A program made the position numbers and the translations under genes. This document shows positions 1-5,026 of a stretch of DNA of 5,026 nt, piece by piece (positions within the stretch are counted from its first letter, which is position 1; the number at the start of each line of letters is the position of its first letter). The stretch covers positions 1-5,026 of the forward strand of contig CAMJTZ010000146.1 in the NCBI GenBank assembly GCA_946408865.1, given 5' to 3'. Origin of the DNA: an uncultured Clostridia bacterium. Lineage in GTDB: Bacteria > Bacillota_A > Clostridia > Christensenellales > Aristaeellaceae. The notes under the pieces are model-generated. The model ran no database searches and was not told the origin of the DNA. It saw nothing but the letters and a program-made list of their open reading frames with translations.

Positions 1-1
1 T

Positions 2-1465
2 GATGTGCACGGGGTGAATTACTGCGTCGGAGCGGTCTACTTTCCCCAGAACATCGGCCTGGGCGCGGCAAACGACGAAGATCTGATGTACAGGATCGGG
101 CAGATCACCGCGGACGAAGCGAAGCTTTGCCATATGCTCTGGAATTTCGCTCCGGTGGTCGCCCAGTCCGTGGATCCCCGCTGGGGCCGGACATATGAGA
201 GCTACGGCGCCGACCTCGGTCTCATCACCCGGCTGAGCACCGCTTATACCCGCGGTCTGGTGGAAAACGGCATCGTCGCATGCCCGAAACATTTCCTCGG
301 GGACGGAAATGTTGTGTTCGGCACCGGTGAGAGCCGGGACCAGCCCCGGCTGATCGACCGGGGGGAGGCGACGCTTTCCGAGCAGGAAATCGCGGATCTT
401 CTTTCTGTATACCAGGCGCAGATTGACGCCGGCGCCCAGACGGTGATGGTCAGCTTCTCTTCTCTGAACGGCGTAAAAATGCATGAGAACAAGCAGTATA
501 TCGATCTGCTGAAAAACGAAATGGGCCTGAAGGGGTTCGTCGTCAGCGATTGGGAAGCCGTAAGCCAGACTTCTCCTGCGGATTACATGAGCCAGGTTGT
601 CGCCGTGGTGAACGCGGGCGTTGATATGCTGATGGAAGCGGATCATTTCCGGGAAGCCAGGGCCTGCATTATTTCCGCGGTGAAGTTCGGACTGATCCCT
701 CAGGAACGGATTGACGATGCCGTCCGGCGGATTATTCAGGTGAAGATGGACGCCGGAATCCTGAAGGATCCGATGTGTGAGGCTGCAGAAACCGTTCAGC
801 CGGCGGTCGGCTCGGAAGCATACCGGTCTGTGGCGGAGGAAGCGGTGGAAAAGAGTCTGGTGCTGCTGAAAAACGAAGGAAACGTTCTTCCCCTGAAATC
901 CGGCACAGCAGTTTATATTACAGGGCCCGCGGCGGATCATGACCAGGCGCAGTGCGGCGGCTGGACGGTGGCATGGAACGGAAGCCCTGAGAAAAACATC
1001 CCGGGCGTTACCTCCATCCTTGAAGGCTTCCGGCAGAAAGCGGACGAGTACGGAATCCGGATCATCACGAAGGAATCAGAGGCGGATCAGGCGGACGTTG
1101 TGCTTCTGGCGGTAGGCGAGGAGGCTTACGCGGAATGGAACGGGGACGCGGCGGATCCGGACCTTTGCGGTTCCCTCGGGCTGGCCGGGAACCGGGCAGC
1201 CATGGAAAAGGTGCGGAAGCTCGGCAAGCCTGTGGTAACCTGCATCGTTGCCGGACGCCAGGTGCTGATCAGAGATTACATCGATCAGTGGGACGCGGCG
1301 GTCATGTGCTATCTTCCCGGCTCCGAAGGCCAGGGCGTAGCAAATGTCCTGTGCGGGCGGAAGCCTTTTACCGGAACCCTTCCGAGTCCCTGGTACAGCT
1401 CCATGGATCAGCTTGAGACAAAGGAATTCTGGCTTCCTGCGGGATACGGCCTGACGGCTGAGTAA
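2..1465 (+). CDS. Glycoside hydrolase family 3 beta-glucosidase, 5'-truncated by the window edge
   Basis: This enzyme would release glucose or a similar sugar from the non-reducing end of beta-linked glucans or oligosaccharides. The reading frame is open to the left edge, and the first visible residues (DVHGVNYCVGAVYFPQNIGL) match an internal GH3 motif, so the GTG at 5 is not the start. Counting the first visible codon as residue 1, the barrel domain shows RWGRTYES (60-67), KHFLGDG with the substrate-binding Lys-His (96-102) and GFVVSDW with the catalytic nucleophile Asp183. The C-terminal domain opens near EKSLVLLKNEG, carries GEEAYAEWNGD (about 372-382), where the acid/base Glu is expected, and ends in GYGLTAE with no fibronectin-III extension. 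By comparison with the barley ExoI layout, roughly 100 N-terminal residues are missing, so a signal peptide cannot be judged. The gene is more GC-rich than those downstream. The family is secure; the exact substrate is not. Confidence 0.95.
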   Translation, partial: DVHGVNYCVGAVYFPQNIGLGAANDEDLMYRIGQITADEAKLCHMLWNFAPVVAQSVDPRWGRTYESYGADLGLITRLSTAYTRGLVENGIVACPKHFLGDGNVVFGTGESRDQPRLIDRGEATLSEQEIADLLSVYQAQIDAGAQTVMVSFSSLNGVKMHENKQYIDLLKNEMGLKGFVVSDWEAVSQTSPADYMSQVVAVVNAGVDMLMEADHFREARACIISAVKFGLIPQERIDDAVRRIIQVKMDAGILKDPMCEAAETVQPAVGSEAYRSVAEEAVEKSLVLLKNEGNVLPLKSGTAVYITGPAADHDQAQCGGWTVAWNGSPEKNIPGVTSILEGFRQKADEYGIRIITKESEADQADVVLLAVGEEAYAEWNGDAADPDLCGSLGLAGNRAAMEKVRKLGKPVVTCIVAGRQVLIRDYIDQWDAAVMCYLPGSEGQGVANVLCGRKPFTGTLPSPWYSSMDQLETKEFWLPAGYGLTAE

Positions 1466-1610
1466 GATAGGATACAAAGACAAGATCAATTTACTCAGCG
1501 GCCTGAAAGAATGCAACAGGCGGTTCATGGAGGCTTTTGGCAATGCGGGGGAAAAGGTCATAAAAATAGAAAACGACTACGACAGTGTATTGGAAAGTCT
1601 CCTGTGCTAA
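1464..1610 (+). pseudogene. Possible C-terminal gene remnant, startless
   Basis: A frame overlapping the end of the GH3 gene stays open from 1455 to a TAA at 1608-1610 and reads like real protein: KIGYKDKINLLSGLKECNRR, then FMEAFGNAGEKVIKIENDYD, then SVLESLLC. It is charged and helical and ends naturally, but it has no usable start or ribosome binding site at its front. The only ATG in frame (1527) would give 27 residues and has no convincing Shine-Dalgarno sequence. The best reading is the last 45-50 residues of a protein whose front was lost in a deletion that joined it to the GH3 stop codon. I do not recognise the parent family. It could also be chance coding-like sequence in a 208-base gap. 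Confidence 0.35.
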
Positions 1611-1661
1611 AATCGGGATCAGAAGCCGGTATAAGACAAATCAGAAGATATTTCAGGCTGC

Positions 1662-1668
1662 GGGGTGA
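1662..1668 (+). promoter_or_regulatory. Ribosome binding site fixing the start of the 1674 gene
   Basis: GGGGTGA lies five bases before ATG 1674. An in-frame GTG at 1665 lies within this element, so it is not the start. Confidence 0.6.
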
Positions 1669-1673
1669 AGCGT

Positions 1674-2114
1674 ATGATCAGACAGGCAACGATTGAAGAT
1701 GCATCCAGAATAGCAGAAATATCCATTTTTACCAAGCGTATGAACTACAGATCCATCTTTCGCAATGATCAGATGTCGTTCGGAGAGATGCAGGTCTATC
1801 CGCTGGCAGATTCTTATATCCATGATCCGAAACTGCTGCAGGGAATATGGGTTTTTGATGACGGGTTTGTAAAAGGATTTATCAGCATAGAGGGAAAACA
1901 AATCGCTGAACTGTATGTGGACAGCTTCTTTGAGAATCAAGGGATCGGCGGCAGGCTGCTCAGCTTTGCCGTAACAAAAGGCTGCGATACATTATGGGTT
2001 CTGGATAAGAACACAGATGCGCAGCGGTTTTATTCAAGGCATGGCTTTGTGAAAACCGGAGAAAGAAAGCCCGAAGAAGGAACTGACGAGTATATCATTG
2101 AGATGAAACGATAA
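1674..2114 (+). CDS. GNAT family N-acetyltransferase
   Basis: This 146-residue cytosolic protein is predicted to transfer an acetyl group from acetyl-CoA to an amine; the acceptor is unknown. It opens with MIRQATIEDASRIAEI, the usual first strand and helix of GNAT enzymes. The acetyl-CoA pyrophosphate-binding motif A follows strand ELYVDSFF as ENQGIGG (Q89-G90-I91-G92-G93). Near the C-terminus, FYSRHGF contains Tyr120 at the usual general-acid position, followed by KTGER and a final strand EYIIEMKR. Length and order are complete for a single-domain GNAT. ATG 1674 is chosen because of the GGGGTGA site just before it. From memory, close relatives are common in Clostridia and Bacilli and carry generic names. 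It is followed after 32 bases by the gene at 2147. Confidence 0.93.
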   Translation: MIRQATIEDASRIAEISIFTKRMNYRSIFRNDQMSFGEMQVYPLADSYIHDPKLLQGIWVFDDGFVKGFISIEGKQIAELYVDSFFENQGIGGRLLSFAVTKGCDTLWVLDKNTDAQRFYSRHGFVKTGERKPEEGTDEYIIEMKR

Positions 2115-2146
2115 CCATCTTACATTCAGACCAAAGGAAAAGAAAT

Positions 2147-2476
2147 ATGAGCGAAATTGAAAGAGCGGCCGAATCCCTGGCTGACCGCATAAAAAACATG
2201 TCCGCAGATGATCCGCTCCTGAAGCATCTGGAAGCCTCATCCAATGAATTCCTTCGGTCCAGGGGATTTGATATATCAACCAAACCCGGATGTATCGCCG
2301 CAATTGAGTGGCTGAGAGCCAGCCGCGTGGAAGAAGCTTTCTGGGACGACGATAAAATCGATACAGCTGCCGACTGGTATATCGGCGAGGCGAGAATAGA
2401 CGGTATGATCAAAGTACTGGAAAACAGGATACATCAGTTCTTTTCGGATAATCCCTGCGAAGAAAGAAGAAAATGA
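2147..2476 (+). CDS. Hypothetical small helical protein
   Basis: I do not recognise this 109-residue protein. It has no signal peptide or membrane segment and is rich in charged residues, with long predicted helices: MSEIERAAESLADRIKNMSA at the front, a middle part with GFDISTKPGCIAAIEWLRAS, then an acidic stretch EEAFWDDDKIDTAADWYIG and a last helix GMIKVLENRIHQFFSD. It looks soluble and cytosolic. An AGGA element at 2135-2138 sits eight bases before the ATG, which supports translation. Its TGA overlaps the ATG of the pyrophosphatase-like gene (ATGA at 2473-2476), an arrangement typical of translational coupling, so the two products may act together. A role as regulator, immunity-type or partner protein cannot be decided from sequence alone. 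Confidence 0.75.
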   Translation: MSEIERAAESLADRIKNMSADDPLLKHLEASSNEFLRSRGFDISTKPGCIAAIEWLRASRVEEAFWDDDKIDTAADWYIGEARIDGMIKVLENRIHQFFSDNPCEERRK

Positions 2477-2892
2477 CAGAAACATATCCGGGTAACAATC
2501 AGGGACTTGGGGGCGATAACGTGGACGGCTGCAACGAAGATTTCTGGAAAGCGATGGATGAATTGGTGAACGATTCAGAAATTGTGATTGACCGACCAAA
2601 GGGAACCGCTCATCCCAGGTATCCTGATTTCATTTATCAACTGGATTACGGATACCTGAAAGATACGTCGTCCATGGATGGCGGCGGAATAGATGTGTGG
2701 GTGGGAAGCGGTGAAAAAAAGGTTGATGCGGTTATGTGCATTATTGATCTGATAAAAAAAGATTCGGAAATTAAAATACTGATCGGATGTACGGAAGAAG
2801 AGAAAATGGAAGTGTATCGAACGCATAATGAAACGCAGTATATGAAAGGCATTTTGATCCGCCGGTCAATTCCCTTTGCGGAGGAACAGTGA
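2473..2892 (+). CDS. Small inorganic pyrophosphatase-like protein (family I fold)
   Basis: The protein has 139 residues from ATG 2473, or 123 from GTG 2521. Family I pyrophosphatases hydrolyse PPi to phosphate with Mg2+. Matching features are IDRPKG (39-44, Arg41 aligning with E. coli Arg43), the strand LDYGYL (57-62) and, ten residues after Tyr59, the metal-site signature DGGGIDV (69-75). E. coli has DGDPVD there, so the first and third aspartates are kept (Asp69, Asp74) but the middle one is Gly71. Asp92 and Asp97 in DLIKKD have the same spacing as E. coli Asp97 and Asp102. It is shorter than the usual 170-180 residues. ATG 2473 overlaps the previous stop; GTG 2521, preceded by GGGGG at 2509-2513, is a real alternative because the conserved part begins only at about EDFWKAMDELV. 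Automated annotation would probably say inorganic pyrophosphatase; the true substrate may differ. Confidence 0.85.
   Translation: MTETYPGNNQGLGGDNVDGCNEDFWKAMDELVNDSEIVIDRPKGTAHPRYPDFIYQLDYGYLKDTSSMDGGGIDVWVGSGEKKVDAVMCIIDLIKKDSEIKILIGCTEEEKMEVYRTHNETQYMKGILIRRSIPFAEEQ
2509..2513 (+). promoter_or_regulatory. Alternative ribosome binding site before GTG 2521
   Basis: A GGGGG run seven bases before an in-frame GTG (2521) would remove 16 non-conserved residues from the pyrophosphatase-like protein. It competes with the coupled ATG at 2473, which has only a weak GAAAGAAG-type leader. Confidence 0.35.
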
Positions 2893-2894
2893 AA

Positions 2895-3125
2895 ATGAAG
2901 TATGATATCATCGCGTTGCCGAAAGAACAGTGGAAAGGCACAGTCATCCCCCTGACCACCAGAAGAGACAGTTATTACGACTTTGAACTGAGCCCGTTAA
3001 ACCATGAAGGATGTACTGTTTCCCTGATCAGGAGACCTGCAGAAAAGGAGATTGTTCATTCGCCGGAAGAATATGATTTTCCCGATTCGCTGTATCAGGA
3101 TCATTGGGAAAGGGCGGAAGCTTAG
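2895..3125 (+). CDS. Short protein resembling the N-terminal part of a GNAT-type acetyltransferase; probable truncated gene
   Basis: This 76-residue frame starts at ATG 2895, nine bases after GAGGA (2881-2885) and just past the stop of the pyrophosphatase-like gene. A GTG at 2889 overlaps that stop but is too close to the GAGGA. The sequence begins MKYDIIALPKEQWKGTVIPL and ends EEYDFPDSLYQDHWERAEA. From memory, this resembles the first third of a clostridial acetyltransferase family of about 200 residues, in which the text continues AW/YG and then runs into the GNAT domain. Here a TAG follows AEA directly, GGA comes next, and no GNAT motif (QxxGxG) is found downstream before the ASCH gene begins. 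So this is probably a remnant that has lost its catalytic domain. If the recollection is wrong, it is simply a small protein of unknown function. The SD of the next gene overlaps its stop codon. Confidence 0.6.
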   Translation: MKYDIIALPKEQWKGTVIPLTTRRDSYYDFELSPLNHEGCTVSLIRRPAEKEIVHSPEEYDFPDSLYQDHWERAEA

Positions 3126-3129
3126 GGAG
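3124..3129 (+). promoter_or_regulatory. Ribosome binding site fixing the start of the ASCH gene
   Basis: AGGGAG lies seven bases before ATG 3137 and overlaps the TAG that ends the preceding frame. It excludes the upstream in-frame TTG at 3104. Confidence 0.6.
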
Positions 3130-3136
3130 AGTCGTC

Positions 3137-3544
3137 ATGACACATAATATGCAGCTCCAGCCGGTTCCTTTTGAAATGATCCGAAACGGGACAAAGACGA
3201 TTGAATTGCGATTGTATGATGAGAAGAGAAGGAAAATTCAGATCGGAGATACCATCGTGTTTGTTCATGCCGGCAACCGCGCTGAAATACTCCGGGTGAA
3301 TGTAATCGATCTGTTTGTTTTTGATTCTTTTGCAAAACTGTACGATGCGCTTCCTCTCCTGGAATGCGGTTATACCAAAGACGATATCGATACTGCCTCT
3401 CCGGAGGATATGGACCTGTACTATTCAAGGGAGGAACAGCAGAAATACGGTGTGGTCGGAATAAAGATCAGAAAAGAGGATCGCTGTATCTCAGCATCAG
3501 CGAAGGAGGACCGGGATGCATCACAACTTTCTGTTCGATCTTGA
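3137..3544 (+). CDS. ASCH domain-containing protein
   Basis: This 135-residue protein has an ASCH fold, a PUA-like beta-barrel family thought to bind RNA or nucleosides; the E. coli member YqfB hydrolyses N4-acetylcytidine. The hallmark GxKxxExR is clear at G18-TK-TI-E23-L-R25, preceded by LQPVPFEMIRNG and followed by DEKRRKIQIGDTIVF, where the second strand places a hydrophobic core. Later conserved blocks are LFVFDSFAKLYDALPLLECG, YTKDDIDTASPEDMDLYYSR and a final strand KYGVVGIKI. After that, the tail of about 22 residues (RKEDRCISASAKEDRDASQL onward) looks non-conserved, and its last 29 bases overlap the start of the nucleotidase gene. ATG 3137 is chosen for its SD; ATG 3149 is also possible. 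Whether it is an enzyme or a binder is not known. Confidence 0.9.
   Translation: MTHNMQLQPVPFEMIRNGTKTIELRLYDEKRRKIQIGDTIVFVHAGNRAEILRVNVIDLFVFDSFAKLYDALPLLECGYTKDDIDTASPEDMDLYYSREEQQKYGVVGIKIRKEDRCISASAKEDRDASQLSVRS
3503..3509 (+). promoter_or_regulatory. Strong ribosome binding site of the nucleotidase gene
   Basis: A near-perfect AAGGAGG lies six bases before ATG 3516, inside the end of the ASCH gene. It is the best Shine-Dalgarno match in the window and fixes this start. Confidence 0.75.
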
Positions 3545-4238
3545 TCAGACTTTACTGGATTTTCATGCTTCCGAGTATAAAGCACTCGGCATCGTCCTGA
3601 GGAAAAACGGCCTTTCATTCTCAGATGAGATTTACGGGGCGTTTAAAGCATATAACAAATCCCTGTGGCTGGAACTTGAAAAAGGGAACATCTCGAGGAC
3701 AGAACTTTTTACGAAGCGGTTCCTGGACGTTTTCAGCCGGTGCGAAGGAGACGCCTCAGAACTTGATCCCCTGAGGGTCAACGATGATTTCATCCGGACG
3801 ATGTCCATGAACGGCGTGCTGATGGACGGTGCGCTGGGATTCGTCAGAAAGATCAGGGAAAATATACCGGATGCAAGGATTTATATCGCCTCCAACGGCG
3901 CGACCATCAATGCAAAGGGCAGAATTGCTTCCACAGGCCTTGACCGGTACATTGACGGTTTATTTATCAGCGAAGACATGGGCGTGACAAAACCCGACGC
4001 GGCATTCTTTGATATTTGCCTGGCGCAGATCGGTGAACCGAAATCTTCATGCATCATGATCGGCGACTCACTTTCTTCAGATATGCTCGGCGCAAAAAAC
4101 GCATCCCTGGATTCCGTATGGTTTATGCCGTCCGGAAATGTCGAAGAGGCGATGACAGCCTACGATATCAACGATTGCGCCTCCTCTTTTGAGGAACTGT
4201 ATGCAATCCTTAAAAAATGGGCATCCCCGGCAGAATAA
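3516..4238 (+). CDS. yjjG: YjjG-type HAD pyrimidine nucleotidase
   Basis: This 240-residue cytosolic HAD-superfamily phosphatase probably dephosphorylates pyrimidine nucleoside monophosphates, a house-cleaning role described for E. coli YjjG. Motif I is FDLDQTLLDF with nucleophile Asp8 and acid/base Asp10. The helical cap carries YNKSLWLELEKGNISRTELF, which matches the YjjG pattern of NKPLW plus a GxI turn. Motif II is IASNG (Ser126), motif III is VTKPDAAFF (Lys159), and motif IV is IGDSLSSDMLGAKNA with metal-site Asp184 and Asp189. Length is normal for YjjG (about 225-240) and all catalytic residues are present. It overlaps the ASCH gene by 29 bases, so it is probably co-transcribed with it. 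The last residues, SFEELYAILKKWASPAE, are the usual C-terminal helix. No terminator hairpin was found after its TAA. Confidence 0.93.
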   Translation: MHHNFLFDLDQTLLDFHASEYKALGIVLRKNGLSFSDEIYGAFKAYNKSLWLELEKGNISRTELFTKRFLDVFSRCEGDASELDPLRVNDDFIRTMSMNGVLMDGALGFVRKIRENIPDARIYIASNGATINAKGRIASTGLDRYIDGLFISEDMGVTKPDAAFFDICLAQIGEPKSSCIMIGDSLSSDMLGAKNASLDSVWFMPSGNVEEAMTAYDINDCASSFEELYAILKKWASPAE

Positions 4239-4500
4239 ACCGGATTTGCTACAATATGGGATCTGAATCTTGCCATTTTTTCCATTTCGTGTACGATGTG
4301 CGTAGTAAAAAAGCCGGATGATCCGCTGAATACGGACGAGGGGCAGGATTTGATCATGGAACTGAACAAATCACAAAAAACATCCTGGATGCCAATTGGG
4401 ACTGATGGCGGCAGGCGCTGTTCTGGCGTTTACATTAAAGCCAAAACAGGCGAAGACAGAACCGGCGCCGAAAAACTGATGTTCCAGTATACGATTGAAT
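4239..4500. other. Convergent intergenic gap without an intact gene
   Basis: These 262 bases lie between the stop of the plus-strand nucleotidase and the stop of the minus-strand acetyltransferase. A plus-strand frame is open through most of it (from 4239 into the next gene), but the translation before about 4356 looks non-coding and it runs on over the opposite-strand gene. A hairpin with a U-run, expected between convergent genes, was not found. The second half contains the possible frameshifted peptide described separately. Confidence 0.5.
4356..4479 (+). pseudogene. Possible frameshifted small single-span membrane peptide
   Basis: ATG 4356 has an AGGA element (4345-4348) seven bases before it and reads MELNKSQKTSWMPIG to base 4400. 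One base later, in another frame, the sequence continues LMAAGAVLAFTLKPKQAKT and ends EPAPKN at a TGA (4477-4479). Joined across the extra A at 4401, this gives about 40 residues with a polar, positively charged front, one hydrophobic span, then a Lys/Pro-rich tail, which is the layout of a small membrane-anchored peptide. Without the join, neither frame makes a sensible product. I do not recognise a family. It could be a decayed gene, a sequencing error, or chance. Confidence 0.3.
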
Positions 4501-5025
4501 TCACAGCCTGTATTCCATCTGGACGTCAAAGGGTTCTGCTGCTGCCAGTTCCTCATTGATCCCCTCCGCAGGCGTGCAGCCAAGCGCTCGGTATGCCGCC
4601 TGCGATTCTTTTGAGGAATGAGCCGAAATATACAGTTTATCTGCGCCCAGGCGCCGCGCCTCCTCGCAGGCCAATGAAAAGAGCTTCCTGCCGACGCCCT
4701 GACGCCTGTAATCCTCTGATACCTGAAAACAAACCAGCTGCACATATCTTGCCGAAACCCCGAAAATACGGCGGGATACGGTTGCAAAACCAATGATCCG
4801 GTCGCCGTCGAACGCGCCAAAGCCGGTCTGGTCAAGGTTTATATCATGCAGCACTTCTTCTGCAGTTTTCCGGCACTGCGCCTGTGACCAGTTTTCTTCA
4901 TAGACATTCGGCACAAGCTTCCAATCGTTGTCTGTCTTTCTCCAACACGCTGTAACAGTCTGGTGGCGGACAAAATCATCCAGTGAATTACCTGTGAAAT
5001 TATTATTGTCCAATCTCTTGTATTG
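4501..5025 (-). CDS. GNAT family N-acetyltransferase, 5' end beyond the window
   Basis: The minus-strand frame is open to the right edge and reads QYKRLDNNNFTGNSLDDFVR at its visible front. From memory, relatives of this family begin with a few residues and then YKRL, so the true start is probably just outside and the TTG at 5013 is internal. Counting the first visible codon as 1, the enzyme shows WKLVPNVYEENWS (about 35-47), FGAFDGDRIIGFATVS, then the acetyl-CoA-binding motif A in VSEDYRRQGVGRKLF (R108-Q109-G110-V-G112). Next come LGADKLYISAHSSKESQAAY with Tyr145, LGCTPAE, and a final strand FDVQMEYRL. It would acetylate an unknown amine. It is a different GNAT subfamily from the one at 1674 and faces the plus-strand run tail to tail, so it is a separate transcription unit. 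Confidence 0.92.
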   Translation of the reverse strand, partial: QYKRLDNNNFTGNSLDDFVRHQTVTACWRKTDNDWKLVPNVYEENWSQAQCRKTAEEVLHDINLDQTGFGAFDGDRIIGFATVSRRIFGVSARYVQLVCFQVSEDYRRQGVGRKLFSLACEEARRLGADKLYISAHSSKESQAAYRALGCTPAEGINEELAAAEPFDVQMEYRL

Positions 5026-5026
5026 A

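Noticed and set aside
1502..1521. Inverted repeat GCCTG/CAGGC, considered as a terminator or recombination site
   Set aside because: A five-base stem with a ten-base loop and no T-run is expected by chance.
1076..1561. 161-residue minus-strand open frame opposite the GH3 gene
   Set aside because: It lies antisense to a clearly coding, GC-rich gene, has low-complexity Arg/Pro/Leu content and no recognisable motif.
1511..1696. 61-residue plus-strand frame in the gap after GH3
   Set aside because: Its Gln/Gly/Arg-rich sequence is a shadow of the frame at 1464-1610 and it runs into the start of the acetyltransferase gene.
1674..4238. Run of small unrelated genes considered as an integron cassette array
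   Set aside because: No attC-like imperfect inverted repeats separate the genes, and several overlap or abut, which cassettes do not do.
4250..4255. TACAAT, considered as a -10 promoter element
   Set aside because: No -35-like hexamer is found at a suitable distance upstream and no intact gene follows.
4296..4559. 87-residue plus-strand open frame in the convergent gap
   Set aside because: It runs on over the end of the opposite-strand gene with no conserved look; only the part from 4356, with a frame change, is coding-like.
4371..4835. 154-residue minus-strand open frame overlapping the right-hand acetyltransferase
   Set aside because: It is a shifted-frame shadow of the acetyltransferase gene, which has clear GNAT motifs in its own frame.

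Overview
The window looks like chromosomal DNA of a gut- or rumen-type Clostridia member (Bacillota). The basis is purine-rich AGGAGG-like ribosome binding sites, tightly packed small genes, and protein sequences that resemble, from memory, Lachnospiraceae/Clostridiales proteins. No rRNA, tRNA, CRISPR array, transposase or convincing promoter or terminator was seen.

Layout. Bases 2-1465 (+) are the 3' part of a glycoside hydrolase family 3 beta-glucosidase gene that enters from the left edge. Bases 1466-1673 hold no complete gene, only a startless coding-like fragment. From 1674 a run of small plus-strand genes follows: a GNAT acetyltransferase (1674-2114), an unrecognised helical protein (2147-2476), a small family I inorganic pyrophosphatase-like protein (2473-2892), what looks like only the N-terminal part of a second GNAT-type protein (2895-3125), an ASCH-domain protein (3137-3544) and a YjjG-type HAD pyrimidine nucleotidase (3516-4238). 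Bases 4239-4500 contain no intact gene but include a possible frameshifted small membrane peptide. Bases 4501-5025 (-) encode a third GNAT acetyltransferase that converges on the run and leaves through the right edge.

How they fit together. From 2147 to 4238 the genes are separated by at most about a dozen bases or overlap, so they could be co-transcribed and partly translationally coupled. The predicted activities (acetylation, pyrophosphate or nucleotide chemistry, an ASCH RNA- or nucleoside-binding fold, nucleotide clean-up) are typical of accessory housekeeping proteins and do not add up to a recognised pathway. The GH3 gene is visibly more GC-rich than the genes after it, and two or three relics lie at the joins, which suggests a patchwork region shaped by insertions and deletions. 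No clear new system was found. The most unusual items are the pyrophosphatase-like protein with one substituted metal-site aspartate, coupled to an unknown small protein, and the truncated or frameshifted small genes.
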